Source: Rhodopseudomonas sp. (GTDB taxonomy: Bacteria; Pseudomonadota; Alphaproteobacteria; Rhizobiales; Xanthobacteraceae). Taken from it: a DNA stretch of 64,000 bases. The translations under genes and the position numbers were made by a program. This document shows, piece by piece, positions 25,994 through 35,172 of this stretch. Under the pieces are notes generated by a model. The model was given only the letters and a program-made list of their open reading frames with translations, made no database searches and was not told where the DNA came from. Positions within the stretch are counted from its first letter, which is position 1, and each line of letters starts with the position of its first letter. The DNA lies in NCBI RefSeq assembly GCF_013377015.1, contig NZ_JACABA010000001.1:1191871-1255870 (forward strand), written 5' to 3'.

Positions 25994-28165
25994 ATGGCGT
26001 TGGGCAAGAAGAAGACCGCCGTGAGACGGGAGCCGCAGTTCGGCCTTTCGGCATCGCTGGCCGGACTGCGCCTCAGTCCGCAGGATCGTGTCGCGGTCGC
26101 CGACGACGACAAGCCGAAGCGGCCGAAACCCGCGCGCAAGTCTAGTGGGGCGGCCCCGCGCGACCAGAAGCCCCGCGGCGGCAAGGCCAAATCCAGACGC
26201 AAGACCGGCGGCTGGCTATACCGGCTGTTCTACTGGGGCGCAGTCGCCGGGATCTGGGCGGTGCTCGCCGTGGTCGGCGTCATGATCTGGGTCGGCGCGC
26301 ATCTGCCCGCGATCCAGGCGCTGGAAATCCCGAAACGACCGCCAACGATCACCATCGTCGGGATCGACGGTAGTCAACTCGCGACCCGCGGCGAAATGGC
26401 CGGCACCAACGTCGCGCTGAAGGATCTCCCGCCCTTCCTGCCGAAGGCCTTCATCGCGATCGAGGACCGCCGCTTCTATCAGCATTTCGGCGTCGATCCG
26501 CTCGGGATCGCGCGCGCGATCGGCGCCAACATCGCGCATCGCGGGGTCTCGCAGGGCGGCTCGACGCTGACCCAGCAGTTGGCGAAGAACCTGTTCCTGA
26601 CCCAGGAACGCACCATGGCGCGCAAGCTGCAAGAGGTCGAGCTGGCGCTGTGGCTGGAGCGCAAGCATTCCAAGGACCAGATCCTGGAGCTCTACCTCAA
26701 CCGGGTGTATTTCGGCTCCGGCGCCTATGGGGTGGAAGCGGCGGCGCAGCGCTATTTCGGTAAATCGGCGAAGAACGTCTCACTGGCGGAAGCCGCGATG
26801 CTGGCCGGCCTGGTGAAATCGCCGTCGCGGCTGGCGCCGAACCGTAATCCGGACGGCGCGGAAAAGCGCGCGCAAACCGTGCTCGGCGCGATGGCGGAGG
26901 CCGGCTTCATCACCGACAAGCAGGCCCAGGTGGCGATCGCCAATCCGCTCTATGTGGTGAAGCCGACCGGCGCCGGCACCATCAACTACGTCGCCGACTG
27001 GATCGGCGAGGAGCTCGACGATCTGATCGGCCAGATCGACCAGAGCATCATGGTCGAAACCTCGATCGATCCGAAGCTGCAGGCGGTCGCGGAAGCCGCG
27101 GTGATCGACGAGCTGGCGGCCAAGAGCGTCAAGTTCAACGTTTCGCAGGGCGCGCTGGTGGCGATGACCCCGGACGGGGCGGTGCGCGCGATGGTCGGCG
27201 GCCGCAACTACGCCGATAGCCAGTTCAATCGCGCCGTCACCGCCAAGCGGCAGCCCGGCTCGGCGTTCAAGCCGTTCGTCTACCTCACCGCGATCGAGGC
27301 TGGCCTCACGCCGGAGACGATCCGGCAGGACGCGCCGCTCGACGTCAAGGGCTGGAAGCCGGAGAACTACACCCACGAATATTTCGGCGCGGTGACGCTG
27401 ACCCAGGCGCTGGCGATGTCGCTGAACACCGTGGCGGTACGGCTCGGGCTGGAAGTCGGCGCCAAGAACGTGGTGCGCACCGCGCACCGCCTCGGCATCT
27501 CATCTAAGCTCGAAGCTAACGCCTCGATCGCACTCGGCACCTCGGAAGTATCGCTGACCGAACTGGTCGGCGCCTATGCGCCGTTCGCCAATGGCGGGTT
27601 CGGCGTGTCACCCCACGTGGTCGACAAGATCCGCACCGTAGACGGCAACAAGGTGCTTTATGCGCGGTCGGCCGATCAATCCAACCAGGTGATCGACCCG
27701 CGCAGCGTTGCGATGATGAACACCATGATGCAGGAAACGCTGCTGTCAGGCACCGCGCGAAAAGCCGAGATCCCGGGCTGGTCGGCGGCCGGCAAAACCG
27801 GCACCAGCCAGGATTTCCGCGACGCTTGGTTCATCGGCTATACCGCCAACCTCGTCACCGGGGTGTGGCTCGGCAATGACGACAATTCGCCGACCAAGAA
27901 GGCCACCGGCGGCGGACTGCCGGTCGAAGTCTGGAGCCGCTTCATGCGGACTGCGCATCAGGGCATCACCATCGCGGCGTTACCGGGCGGTGCAAGGGGC
28001 GGATCATTCTCAACCGTCACCCAGGCGGCGGCGCGCGGCGAGACTTCGGGCGAAGATTTCGCGATCTCGCAACGCGCCGGACCGCCGACGACCCGCGCTT
28101 CGGTGCGCCCGGAACCGGCCAGCGGTATCGACGGCTGGCTGATGGACCGATTGTTCGGGCGTTAG
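25994..28165 (+). CDS. Class A penicillin-binding protein (PBP1A family, transglycosylase-transpeptidase)
   Basis: 723 aa. A basic cytoplasmic N-terminus (about 1-75, rich in Lys, Arg and Pro), one TM helix (about 80-102), a GT51 glycosyltransferase domain (AIEDRRFYQHFGVDP near 156, QGGSTLTQQLAKNLF, ELYLNRVYFGSGAYGVEAAA) and a transpeptidase domain with SxxK in PGSAFKPFVY (Ser about 421), an SLN triad and KTGTS near 601. Polymerises and cross-links peptidoglycan at the inner membrane. ATG at 25994 preferred over TTG at 25988. A CtrA-like box upstream suggests cell-cycle timing. Confidence 0.94.
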   Translation: MALGKKKTAVRREPQFGLSASLAGLRLSPQDRVAVADDDKPKRPKPARKSSGAAPRDQKPRGGKAKSRRKTGGWLYRLFYWGAVAGIWAVLAVVGVMIWVGAHLPAIQALEIPKRPPTITIVGIDGSQLATRGEMAGTNVALKDLPPFLPKAFIAIEDRRFYQHFGVDPLGIARAIGANIAHRGVSQGGSTLTQQLAKNLFLTQERTMARKLQEVELALWLERKHSKDQILELYLNRVYFGSGAYGVEAAAQRYFGKSAKNVSLAEAAMLAGLVKSPSRLAPNRNPDGAEKRAQTVLGAMAEAGFITDKQAQVAIANPLYVVKPTGAGTINYVADWIGEELDDLIGQIDQSIMVETSIDPKLQAVAEAAVIDELAAKSVKFNVSQGALVAMTPDGAVRAMVGGRNYADSQFNRAVTAKRQPGSAFKPFVYLTAIEAGLTPETIRQDAPLDVKGWKPENYTHEYFGAVTLTQALAMSLNTVAVRLGLEVGAKNVVRTAHRLGISSKLEANASIALGTSEVSLTELVGAYAPFANGGFGVSPHVVDKIRTVDGNKVLYARSADQSNQVIDPRSVAMMNTMMQETLLSGTARKAEIPGWSAAGKTGTSQDFRDAWFIGYTANLVTGVWLGNDDNSPTKKATGGGLPVEVWSRFMRTAHQGITIAALPGGARGGSFSTVTQAAARGETSGEDFAISQRAGPPTTRASVRPEPASGIDGWLMDRLFGR

Positions 28166-28170
28166 GTGAC

Positions 28171-28186
28171 GGCGCGCTGGCGCGCC
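28171..28186. terminator. Palindrome between convergent genes
   Basis: GGCGCGCTGGCGCGCC is an inverted repeat filling the 22-bp gap between the PBP gene and the convergent YgjP-like gene. It could terminate transcription from both sides; no T-tract. Confidence 0.4.
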
Positions 28187-28187
28187 T

Positions 28188-28961
28188 TCAGTCGGTGATG
28201 CCGTAGCGGTGCAGGTCGTTACCGTGGGTGTCGAGCCAGCTCTTGGCGCGCTCGGTATGCGGGCAGGCCTTGGCGACCACTTTCCAGAACCGCGCCGAAT
28301 GGTTCATCTCGACCAGATGTCCGACTTCGTGCGCGGCGAGATAATCCAGCACATAGGGCGGCGACAGGATCAGCCGCCACGAAAATGACAGCGAGCCGGC
28401 CGAGGTGCAGGAGCCCCAACGGCTGGACTGATCGCGGATCGAGATCCGCTTCACCTTGACGCCGAGTTCCAGGGCGTAATGCCCAGCCGCCTTCTGCAGA
28501 TCCTTGCGCGCTTCGCGCTTCAGGAAGTCATGCACCCTGCGATCGATATGTTCGTGCTCGCCGGCGACGCAGATGATGCGCTCACCGGAGTCGCGGATCT
28601 CGGTCCACACCGTGCCGCGGGTCGCGGCGCGATGCACGATCTTGTGGTCGGTGCCGCGCAGCGGCACCAGGGTTCCGGGATGGAACGGCGCCGCCTTCGG
28701 CAACCGGCCGAGGCGGGCGGCGATCCAGGCGCCGTGACGCTGCGCGAAATCCTTGGCGTCGGCGAGCGTGCCGCGCGGCGGCATCGTCAGGATCGCTTCG
28801 CGATCGCTCGGGTGAATTCGCAGCGTGTAGCGTCGCGCGCGCCGGTGCCGGCGCAGGCGAATGGCGAAAATTTGCGAGCCAAATTTGACTGCGAGGGTTT
28901 GCGGTTCGGTGGGGCGTCGATAGAGGAGTGCGCGAAAGGCCATATCTGCAGATCCGGACAT
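28188..28961 (-). CDS. YgjP-like (M48/DUF45) metallopeptidase family protein
   Basis: 257 aa from ATG 28961 (a second ATG at 28943 is possible). The zinc motif is in AAHEVGHLVEMNHSARFW (HEVGH), preceded by the family stretch RISIRDQSSRWGSCTSAGSLSFSWRLILSP and followed by a conserved acid/CPHTERAKSWL end. This is the UPF/DUF45 zincin-like family whose E. coli member is YgjP. Target proteins unknown; cytoplasmic. Convergent with the PBP gene. Confidence 0.9.
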   Translation of the reverse strand: MSGSADMAFRALLYRRPTEPQTLAVKFGSQIFAIRLRRHRRARRYTLRIHPSDREAILTMPPRGTLADAKDFAQRHGAWIAARLGRLPKAAPFHPGTLVPLRGTDHKIVHRAATRGTVWTEIRDSGERIICVAGEHEHIDRRVHDFLKREARKDLQKAAGHYALELGVKVKRISIRDQSSRWGSCTSAGSLSFSWRLILSPPYVLDYLAAHEVGHLVEMNHSARFWKVVAKACPHTERAKSWLDTHGNDLHRYGITD

Positions 28962-29291
28962 CAGGAATTCGCCGGGATTCTGCCATATCCGCCGCCAGGG
29001 AAACCGCTCGGCGCAAAAACAAATCATTTGCCCAATATACAGGGTGATCAGCGAATCACGCCCCTATGGGATGGGCCTCGGAACACAATTTTTTAGCGAA
29101 TAGAGATTCAATCCTATTCTTCAAAGAATGAAATAATACTCATTTTTTTAAATAGTTCTGAATCGCGATTTCCATCGGCCAATTCAGGGGCTTACGCCGA
29201 ACTCCGATCCCAATCAGAACTCCGCATTCCCAACAGCGGTCGCGCCGCGCGCGCGAAATTTCGCACGCGGCGGATCGCAGAGCGCGCGGAA
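28962..29291. other. 330-bp intergenic region with an AT-rich core
   Basis: Between the YgjP-like gene and the 3' end of phaZ (both minus strand). 29085-29175 is strikingly AT-rich for this genome and contains ATTCTTCAAAGAAT and a run of seven T. It probably contains the promoter of the YgjP-like gene. GCGCGAAATTTCGC near 29257-29270 is a hairpin after phaZ. No gene seen. Confidence 0.5.
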
Positions 29292-30620
29292 TTATTCCGC
29301 GGCGTTCGCCGGCCGCGCATGCGCCGCCGTCTGCATGAAGTCCGAGATGCGAGGCACGATCTCAGAGCGGAAACGCGAGCCGTTGAACACGCCGTAATGT
29401 CCGACGCCCTTCTGCACATAGTGCACCCGGCGATCGTCCGGGATCGAGGTGCAGATCGTATGCGACGCCTGGGTCTGGCCAAGACCGGAGATATCGTCGT
29501 TCTCGCCTTCGACCGTCATCAGCGCCACGCGCTTGATCTTGGAGGGATCGACCAGCTTGCCGCGATGCATCATCTCGCCCTTCGGCAGCGCGTGCTTGAC
29601 GAACACCACGTCCACGGTCTGCAGATAATATTCGGCGGTCAGATCCATCACCGCGAGATATTCGTCGTAGAATTCGCGGTGCTTGTCGGCGAGGTCGCCG
29701 TCGCCCTGCACCAGATGATTGAACAGGTTCTTGTGCGCATCGACATGGCGGTCGAGATTCATGCTGATGAAGCCGTTCAGCTGCAGGAATCCCGGATAGA
29801 CGTCACGCATCACGCCCGGATGCGGAAACGGCACCTTGGTGATGACGTGGGCGCGGAACCAGTCGATGCCCTTTTCGGCGGCGAGATTGTTCACCGAGGT
29901 CGGATTGCACCTGGTGTCGATCGGGCCGCCCATCAGCGTCATCGACAACGGCACGAACGGATCTTCGTTGGCCTCCATCACCGAAACCGCAGCGAGCACC
30001 GGCACCGAGGGCTGACAAACGGCGATGACGTGGACGTTGCCGCCCAGCATCTGCAGCATTTCGATAACGTAATCGACGTAATCGTCGAGATCGAACCGGC
30101 CTTCGGTCAACGGCACCATGCGGGCGTCGGTCCAGTCGGTAATGTAGACCTCGTGGGTCGGCAGGAACGCCTCGACGGTGCCGCGCAGCAGCGTCGCATA
30201 ATGGCCCGACATCGGCGCCACGATCAGCACGCGCTGCGCCGGCGCCCGCAACGGCCGTTCCAGCTTGCGTTCGAAATACAGCAGCCGGCAGAATGGCCGC
30301 TCCCAGACATTGTGGATTTCGATCGGCACCCGCATGCCGTTGACTTCGGTGTCGTCAAGACCCCATTCCGGCTTGCCGTAGCGGCGCGTGGTACGCTCGA
30401 ACAATTCGCAGGCGGCAGCGATGGACTTACCGAGTTCGGTCCGCGACCACGGATTGAGCGGGTTCTTCAACATCAGCCTGGTCGTGTCCGTCAACACCCG
30501 AGCCGGGTTGAGCGACGCATGGGCCATTTCGTAGAACCAGTACATCGGCGTGGTCATCGCCGGACTGACTTCGGACGGCAACTCCGGCGGGCGGCCAAAT
30601 TCACCAATAACGACTGGCAT
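29292..30620 (-). CDS. phaZ: Intracellular polyhydroxyalkanoate depolymerase
   Basis: 442 aa; mobilises storage PHA granules in the cytoplasm. The lipase-box equivalent carries a Cys nucleophile, VIAVCQPSVPVLAAVS (Cys about 202), as in the Ralstonia PhaZ1 type, and the catalytic His is in QKGVGHYGVFNG (about 409); EGENDDISG holds the usual Asp region. The N-terminal PMYWFYEMAHASLNPAR is typical. ATG at 30620 is preceded by GAGGGA at good spacing; the frame extends four codons to a TTG. Upstream is a TGC/GCA-rich element shared with the esterase gene at 44351-45559. Confidence 0.95.
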   Translation of the reverse strand: MPVVIGEFGRPPELPSEVSPAMTTPMYWFYEMAHASLNPARVLTDTTRLMLKNPLNPWSRTELGKSIAAACELFERTTRRYGKPEWGLDDTEVNGMRVPIEIHNVWERPFCRLLYFERKLERPLRAPAQRVLIVAPMSGHYATLLRGTVEAFLPTHEVYITDWTDARMVPLTEGRFDLDDYVDYVIEMLQMLGGNVHVIAVCQPSVPVLAAVSVMEANEDPFVPLSMTLMGGPIDTRCNPTSVNNLAAEKGIDWFRAHVITKVPFPHPGVMRDVYPGFLQLNGFISMNLDRHVDAHKNLFNHLVQGDGDLADKHREFYDEYLAVMDLTAEYYLQTVDVVFVKHALPKGEMMHRGKLVDPSKIKRVALMTVEGENDDISGLGQTQASHTICTSIPDDRRVHYVQKGVGHYGVFNGSRFRSEIVPRISDFMQTAAHARPANAAE

Positions 30621-30642
30621 CGCGTCCCTCAAATCTTGCTTG

Positions 30643-30656
30643 TTTGCAGCGCAGCA
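30643..30656 (+). promoter_or_regulatory. TTTGCAGCGCAGCA element upstream of phaZ (PhaR-like operator candidate)
   Basis: Located 23-36 bp before the phaZ start. The same 14-mer with one change (TTTGCAGTGCAGCA) occurs before the PHB-depolymerase-family gene at 45610-45623. PhaR repressors of PHA metabolism in alphaproteobacteria bind TGC-rich sites of this general kind. Binding is inferred. Confidence 0.5.
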
Positions 30657-30684
30657 TAGTGACCGCAGCGTAGTAAAGCGTCAA
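30656..30684 (-). promoter_or_regulatory. Candidate sigma-70 promoter of phaZ
   Basis: On the minus strand TTGACG (30684-30679), a 17-bp spacer, then CACTAT (30661-30656). The expected start site falls inside the TTTGCAGCGCAGCA element, which would allow simple repression. Confidence 0.4.
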
Positions 30685-30738
30685 TGCACAGATGCAATTT
30701 TGAGCAGGATCAATTCGTATTAGCTGCCCAAAACAGAA

Positions 30739-31557
30739 CTATTCACCACTCTGAATTAACGATCCGTGCTGGCGGGCGCTGGTCAAAAGCAGCAAAAACG
30801 ACGCGAAACTGGCTGCAAACAGCCCGATATTGATCGCCAGTGCCTCGATCATCAGGTCGGCGCGGAAAATTTGCTGGATCAGCAGCGCCCGCATGCCCTC
30901 GAAAACATAGGTCGGCGGCAACGCCCATGCCACATATTGAAGCCACCCCGGCAGCACGCTCACCGGGTAATACACGCAGGCCAGCGGCATCACCCCGAAC
31001 ATCAGGGTCCACACGATGCTCTCGGCGCCGAGCCCGTTGCGCAGCACCAGGCCGGACACGAAGATGCCGAGCGACCAGCTGGTGAAGATCAAATTGCAGA
31101 AGAACGCAATCAGCGGGAGCCCGAAGCCGAGCAAATTGAAGTCGAACAACAGCATCGCCAGCAGCATCATCGGAATCACGCCGATCGCTAGCCGGATCAG
31201 GCTCATGATCATCAGCGAGATCAGAAACTCGATCGGCTTCAGCGGGCTCATCATCAGGTTGCCCAGGTTGCGGGCCCACATCTCCTCCAGGAACGAGATC
31301 GAAAAGCCGAGCTGGCCGCGAAACAGGATGTCCCACAGGATCACCGCGCCGATCAGCGTGCCGCCGGCCTGGGCGAAGAATCCCGCGTTCGACGAGATGT
31401 ACTTCTGCAGAAAGCCCCAGGTGATGATCTGCAGCGCCGGCCAGTACACCAGCTCCAGCAACCGCGGCCACGACGACATCAACAGGTACCAATAGCGCAG
31501 GATCATCGCGTTGATGCGATGCAGCGCGATGCCACGGTGAAGGTCAACGTTGCTCAT
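30739..31557 (-). CDS. ABC-2 type exporter permease
   Basis: 272 aa, six hydrophobic helices, e.g. LLAMLLFDFNLLGFGLPLIA and MLFGVMPLACVYYPVSVLPG. The ALPPTYVFEGMR element near the C-terminus is characteristic of ABC-2 permeases of the daunorubicin/NodJ type. Its ATG overlaps the TGA of the ATPase gene (31554-31557). Substrate unknown. A longer frame continuing upstream is out of frame with the ATPase and was rejected. Confidence 0.9.
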   Translation of the reverse strand: MSNVDLHRGIALHRINAMILRYWYLLMSSWPRLLELVYWPALQIITWGFLQKYISSNAGFFAQAGGTLIGAVILWDILFRGQLGFSISFLEEMWARNLGNLMMSPLKPIEFLISLMIMSLIRLAIGVIPMMLLAMLLFDFNLLGFGLPLIAFFCNLIFTSWSLGIFVSGLVLRNGLGAESIVWTLMFGVMPLACVYYPVSVLPGWLQYVAWALPPTYVFEGMRALLIQQIFRADLMIEALAINIGLFAASFASFLLLLTSARQHGSLIQSGE

Positions 31558-32405
31558 GCGCTCTCTCCCGCGGGACCGTGGGCGGCGGCACCTTCCGCCG
31601 CTGCACCGATCGGCGCGGAGCCTTCGTGGACCCGGCCGCGCGCGACGTCGAGAAACACCTCCTCCAACGTACTGCGGTTGTAACGCGCCATGATCCCGGC
31701 CGGACTGTCGTCGTCCTCGATCCGGCCGCGCTTCATGATGATGACGCGGTCGCACAGCCGCTCCACCTCCAGCATGTTGTGCGATGCCAGCAGGATGGTC
31801 GCGCCATGGGTCTTGCGGTAGGCCTCGAGATGCGACCTGATCCAGTCGGCGGTATCGGGGTCGAGCGACGCGGTCGGCTCGTCCAGCAACAGCAGATCGG
31901 GACGGTTGATCAGCGCCTTGGCCAGCGCCACCCGGGTCTTCTGGCCAGCCGACAGCTTGCCATTGGCACGATCGAGGAATTCGCCGAGATCGAGATCGGC
32001 GGCGAGCTGACTGATCCGCTCCCGCAGATCCGGCACCGCATAGAGTTTTCCGAACACGGTAAGATTCTGCCGCACCGTGAGCCGCATCGGCATGTCGACA
32101 TAGGGGCTTTCGAAATTCATCCGGCCGAGCACACGGTCGCTCTGCTCCGGCATCGGATAGCCCAGCACCTGGACCCGGCCCGAGGTCGGCAGCACCAGCC
32201 CCATGATCATCGCGATGGTGGTGGTCTTGCCGGCGCCGTTGCCGCCGAGCAGCCCGGTGATGCTGCCGCGCGGGATTTTGAACGAAACGTCGTCGACCGC
32301 GCGCGTGGCCTTGTAGAACTTGACCAGATGCGCCACGTCGATCGCCGCGGAACCGGACGGATCGGGCTGCGGCAGGCCGGGCAGTGCTGCGGTCTCGATG
32401 CTCAT
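31554..32405 (-). CDS. ABC exporter ATP-binding protein
   Basis: 283 aa. Walker A GGNGAGKTTT (about 55-64), Q-loop region, signature NGKLSAGQKTRVALAKAL, Walker B LLLLDEPTASLD and switch LLASHNML are all present. The C-terminal STLEEVFLDVARG is typical of ABC-2 exporter ATPases; the last 25 residues are Ala/Gly-rich. First gene of a two-gene operon with the permease and divergent from regB across 107 bp. Confidence 0.93.
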   Translation of the reverse strand: MSIETAALPGLPQPDPSGSAAIDVAHLVKFYKATRAVDDVSFKIPRGSITGLLGGNGAGKTTTIAMIMGLVLPTSGRVQVLGYPMPEQSDRVLGRMNFESPYVDMPMRLTVRQNLTVFGKLYAVPDLRERISQLAADLDLGEFLDRANGKLSAGQKTRVALAKALINRPDLLLLDEPTASLDPDTADWIRSHLEAYRKTHGATILLASHNMLEVERLCDRVIIMKRGRIEDDDSPAGIMARYNRSTLEEVFLDVARGRVHEGSAPIGAAAEGAAAHGPAGESA

Positions 32406-32512
32406 GAAGGCCGTTCATTGACGATCGCAGCGGCGAGCGCAAGCGTCTGACGAATGGTGGCGCGACCGCCGGTCGAATTGTGATCGGCCCGCCACGCGGC
32501 TAGAGTCGGCGG

Positions 32513-33835
32513 ATGACCGATACGATGTCCTCCGATTTCCGGCACCCGCGCCGCCATGTCCGCCTCGATACCATCCTGCGGCTGCGCTGGCTCGCCGCGA
32601 TTGGTCAGATCGCGGCGATTTTCGTGGTCGCGCAGGGACTTGAATTCGAATTCCCGGTGCTACCCTGCATCGCCATTGTCGGGCTTTCCGCGCTCGTCAA
32701 CATCGCCCTGCAGGTCGCCTTCAATCCGATGCAGCGGATGGAGCCGATCCATGCAGCGGCGCTGTTGGCGCTGAACATCGGAGAACTGGCCGGGCTGCTG
32801 TTTCTGACCGGCGGCTTGCAGAATCCGTTTTCGTTTCTGTTTCTCGGCCCGGTGCTGATCGCCGCCACCGCGCTGCCGACCCGGATGACAATCTGGCTCG
32901 GCATCTTTGCCGCGGCCTGCGCCGCCTTGCTCGGCTACTACCATTTGCCGCTGCCGTGGGACGGCGCCGAGCCGCTGGAGCTGCCGCCGGTCTATCTGCT
33001 CGGCGTCTGGCTCTCGATCCTGCTCGCGATCGGCGTCACCAGCCTCTATACGTTCCAGGTCACCGAGGAGGCGCGCAAGCTCGCCGATGCGCTCGCCGCC
33101 ACCGAGCTGGTGCTGACGCGCGAACAGCATCTCACCCAGATCGACGGCCTCGCCGCCGCCGCCGCGCATGAACTCGGCACCCCGCTGTCGACCATCTTCC
33201 TGATCGCGCGCGAGCTGGAGAAGACCTCGACTGACAGCGCGATTGCGAGCGATCTGAAAATGCTGCGCGAGCAGGCGCAGCGCTGCCGGGAAATTCTCAG
33301 CAAGATCACCCAGCTATCGGCATCTGGCGCGCCGTTCGACCGCATGCCGCTGTCGACGCTGATCGAGGAGGCGGTGGCACCGCACCGGGATTTCGGCATC
33401 ACCATCAAGGTGCGGATCGCGGTTGCCGGGGTGCCGGAGCCGGTCGGGATGCGCAATCCGGCGATCCTCTATGGCGTCGGCAACATTCTGGAAAATGCCG
33501 TGGATTTTGCCCGCGACACCGTCGAGGTGAATGCCTGGTGGAATGCCGACACGGTGCAGATCGTGATTTCCGACGATGGTCCCGGCATCGCCCCGGACAT
33601 GCTGCGGCGGATTGGCGAGCCCTATGTGTCGCGCCGGCGCAGTTCGGACGACCCGCAGGGTGCGCATTCCGGGCTCGGGCTCGGGGTGTTCATCGCGCGG
33701 ACACTGCTGGAGCGCACCGGCGCCAAGGTGTCGTTTCGGAACAAGGTATTTCCGGACCATGGCGCCGTGGTTCAGGTCACGTGGCCCCGCGACCGTTTCG
33801 AGACCGCGGAAACCCCCATTGAAGCAGATGCTTGA
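32513..33835 (+). CDS. regB: Redox-responsive sensor histidine kinase RegB (RegS/PrrB/ActS)
   Basis: 440 aa. Six hydrophobic N-terminal helices; the conserved redox/quinone box GGLQNPF lies at about 100-106 in LLFLTGGLQNPFSFLF. The phosphoacceptor His219 is in AAAAAHELGTPLSTI. Cys258 in REQAQRCREIL matches the position of the redox-active cysteine as I remember it from Rhodobacter RegB. The HATPase end has SGLGLGVFIARTLLERTGA. Controls photosynthesis, nitrogen and carbon fixation genes with RegR. No senC or hvrA lies between it and regR, as in Bradyrhizobium RegSR. Confidence 0.95.
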   Translation: MTDTMSSDFRHPRRHVRLDTILRLRWLAAIGQIAAIFVVAQGLEFEFPVLPCIAIVGLSALVNIALQVAFNPMQRMEPIHAAALLALNIGELAGLLFLTGGLQNPFSFLFLGPVLIAATALPTRMTIWLGIFAAACAALLGYYHLPLPWDGAEPLELPPVYLLGVWLSILLAIGVTSLYTFQVTEEARKLADALAATELVLTREQHLTQIDGLAAAAAHELGTPLSTIFLIARELEKTSTDSAIASDLKMLREQAQRCREILSKITQLSASGAPFDRMPLSTLIEEAVAPHRDFGITIKVRIAVAGVPEPVGMRNPAILYGVGNILENAVDFARDTVEVNAWWNADTVQIVISDDGPGIAPDMLRRIGEPYVSRRRSSDDPQGAHSGLGLGVFIARTLLERTGAKVSFRNKVFPDHGAVVQVTWPRDRFETAETPIEADA

Positions 33836-33927
33836 CGTCGGGCGTGCGCACCTGTCGCAGGCTCGGCCCTTGGCAGGCGGAGGTTGTCGCGCCATATCTG
33901 AAGCAACTGCCATGAGGATTACCCGCC

Positions 33928-34482
33928 GTGAATGTCATCCCCGAACTTTCCGGCCATGCTGATCGGTCGCTGCTGATCGTGGAGGACGACAAGCCGTTCC
34001 TGGAGCGGCTGTCGCGCGCGATGGAAACCCGCGGCTTCACGGTGACAGCCTGCGACAGCGTGTCCAGCGGTCTGGCGCAGATCGGCAAGGCCGCGCCGGC
34101 CTTCGCGGTGGTCGATTTGCGGCTCGGCGACGGCAACGGGCTCGACGTGGTCTCGGCGCTGAAGCGCGAGCGCCCGGATGCACGGGCGATTGTGCTGACC
34201 GGCTATGGCAATATCGCCACCGCGGTGACCGCGGTGAAGATGGGCGCGGTGGACTACCTCTCCAAGCCGGCCGACGCCGACGACGTGGTCGCGGCATTGC
34301 TCGCCAGCGGCACCGAAAAATCCGAGTTGCCGAGCAATCCGATGTCGGCCGACCGGGTGCGCTGGGAGCACATCCAGCGGATCTACGAGATGTGCAACCG
34401 CAACGTCTCGGAAACTGCGCGCCGGCTCAACATGCACCGCCGCACTCTGCAGCGGATTTTGGCCAAGCGCGCGCCGCGCTGA
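33928..34482 (+). CDS. regR: Redox response regulator RegR (RegA/PrrA/ActR)
   Basis: 184 aa, GTG start with GAGG upstream. The receiver domain has the acidic pocket VEDD and phospho-Asp63 in VVDLRLGDGNG, with KPADADDV at the end; after a Pro-containing linker a Fis-type helix-turn-helix VSETARRLNMHRRTLQRILAKRAPR binds DNA. The HTH is nearly invariant in the family. Partner of RegB 92 bp upstream; probably co-transcribed. Confidence 0.95.
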   Translation: MNVIPELSGHADRSLLIVEDDKPFLERLSRAMETRGFTVTACDSVSSGLAQIGKAAPAFAVVDLRLGDGNGLDVVSALKRERPDARAIVLTGYGNIATAVTAVKMGAVDYLSKPADADDVVAALLASGTEKSELPSNPMSADRVRWEHIQRIYEMCNRNVSETARRLNMHRRTLQRILAKRAPR

Positions 34483-34530
34483 GCACTGAATTCAAATCTG
34501 TCATTCCGGGGCGCGAGCCCATCGAGCGAG

Positions 34531-35013
34531 CTAACTTTCCGCAAACCCCTGCGGGTCGTTCAGCCGGTTCAACCGCTGCGCGGCGGCCAGCGCGAAGCGC
34601 AGCATCATGACCTTGCGGGTCGGCGCCGCCAGGCGATGTTCCGGCGCCTCGCAATGCAGATGCGCGCTGTAGCCGTCGGCCACGATCAGCCCGGTGTCAG
34701 GCGGAAAAATCTCGCACGGCAGATCCTGGGTGACGGCAAAGAACAGCCGGTCGCAATGGGCGCGATAGTCAGGCCATTTCTGGTCGGCGCGCAAATCTTC
34801 CAGCGATGACTTGATCTCGATGATCCAGATCTCGCCGCGCTCATTCAGCGCGACCAGATCGGCCCGCCGGCCGGACGGCAATGGCAGCTCCGCCACACAG
34901 GCAAAGCCGAGCGAACGCAGCAGCCGCGAGGTGCCGCGCGCGATTTTCAGCGCGGTCTCGGACTGCCGACGATCCGGCAGCAGCATGGCGATGTGAACGG
35001 CTTCCGATTCCAT
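34531..35013 (-). CDS. mmcB: MmcB family DNA repair protein
   Basis: 160 aa. ADLVALNERGEIWIIEIKSSLEDLRADQKWPDYRAHCDRLFFAV is a PD-(D/E)xK-like nuclease-fold stretch (D...EIK) typical of MmcB, a repair-linked protein described in Caulobacter. The end TRKVMMLRFALAAAQRLNRL is conserved too. ATG at 35013 (MESEAVHIAMLLPDRR) is preferred to the longer frame. The 48-bp gap to regR contains a fragment of a common Bradyrhizobiaceae repeat (TGTCATTCCGGGGCGCGAG). Confidence 0.85.
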   Translation of the reverse strand: MESEAVHIAMLLPDRRQSETALKIARGTSRLLRSLGFACVAELPLPSGRRADLVALNERGEIWIIEIKSSLEDLRADQKWPDYRAHCDRLFFAVTQDLPCEIFPPDTGLIVADGYSAHLHCEAPEHRLAAPTRKVMMLRFALAAAQRLNRLNDPQGFAES

Positions 35014-35172
35014 TGCGACCAAGCTTAGCCGGATTCGAGGCCGCGGCCCAATGCGCCGCCGACTTGGATTCGGCCGCAAATTTGTACCTCGGCCGCCCAG
35101 ATTTCGACCTCACGGCAACGTGAAGGCAGCCTATCCTTGGCTCCGAGGGACGCCACTCTGGAGGAGAACTTC

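Noticed and set aside
30739-32442. Apparent 567-residue fusion of an N-terminal region with the ABC-2 permease
   Set aside because: The N-terminal part is an out-of-frame reading of the ATPase gene; the permease starts at 31557 with an ATGA overlap.
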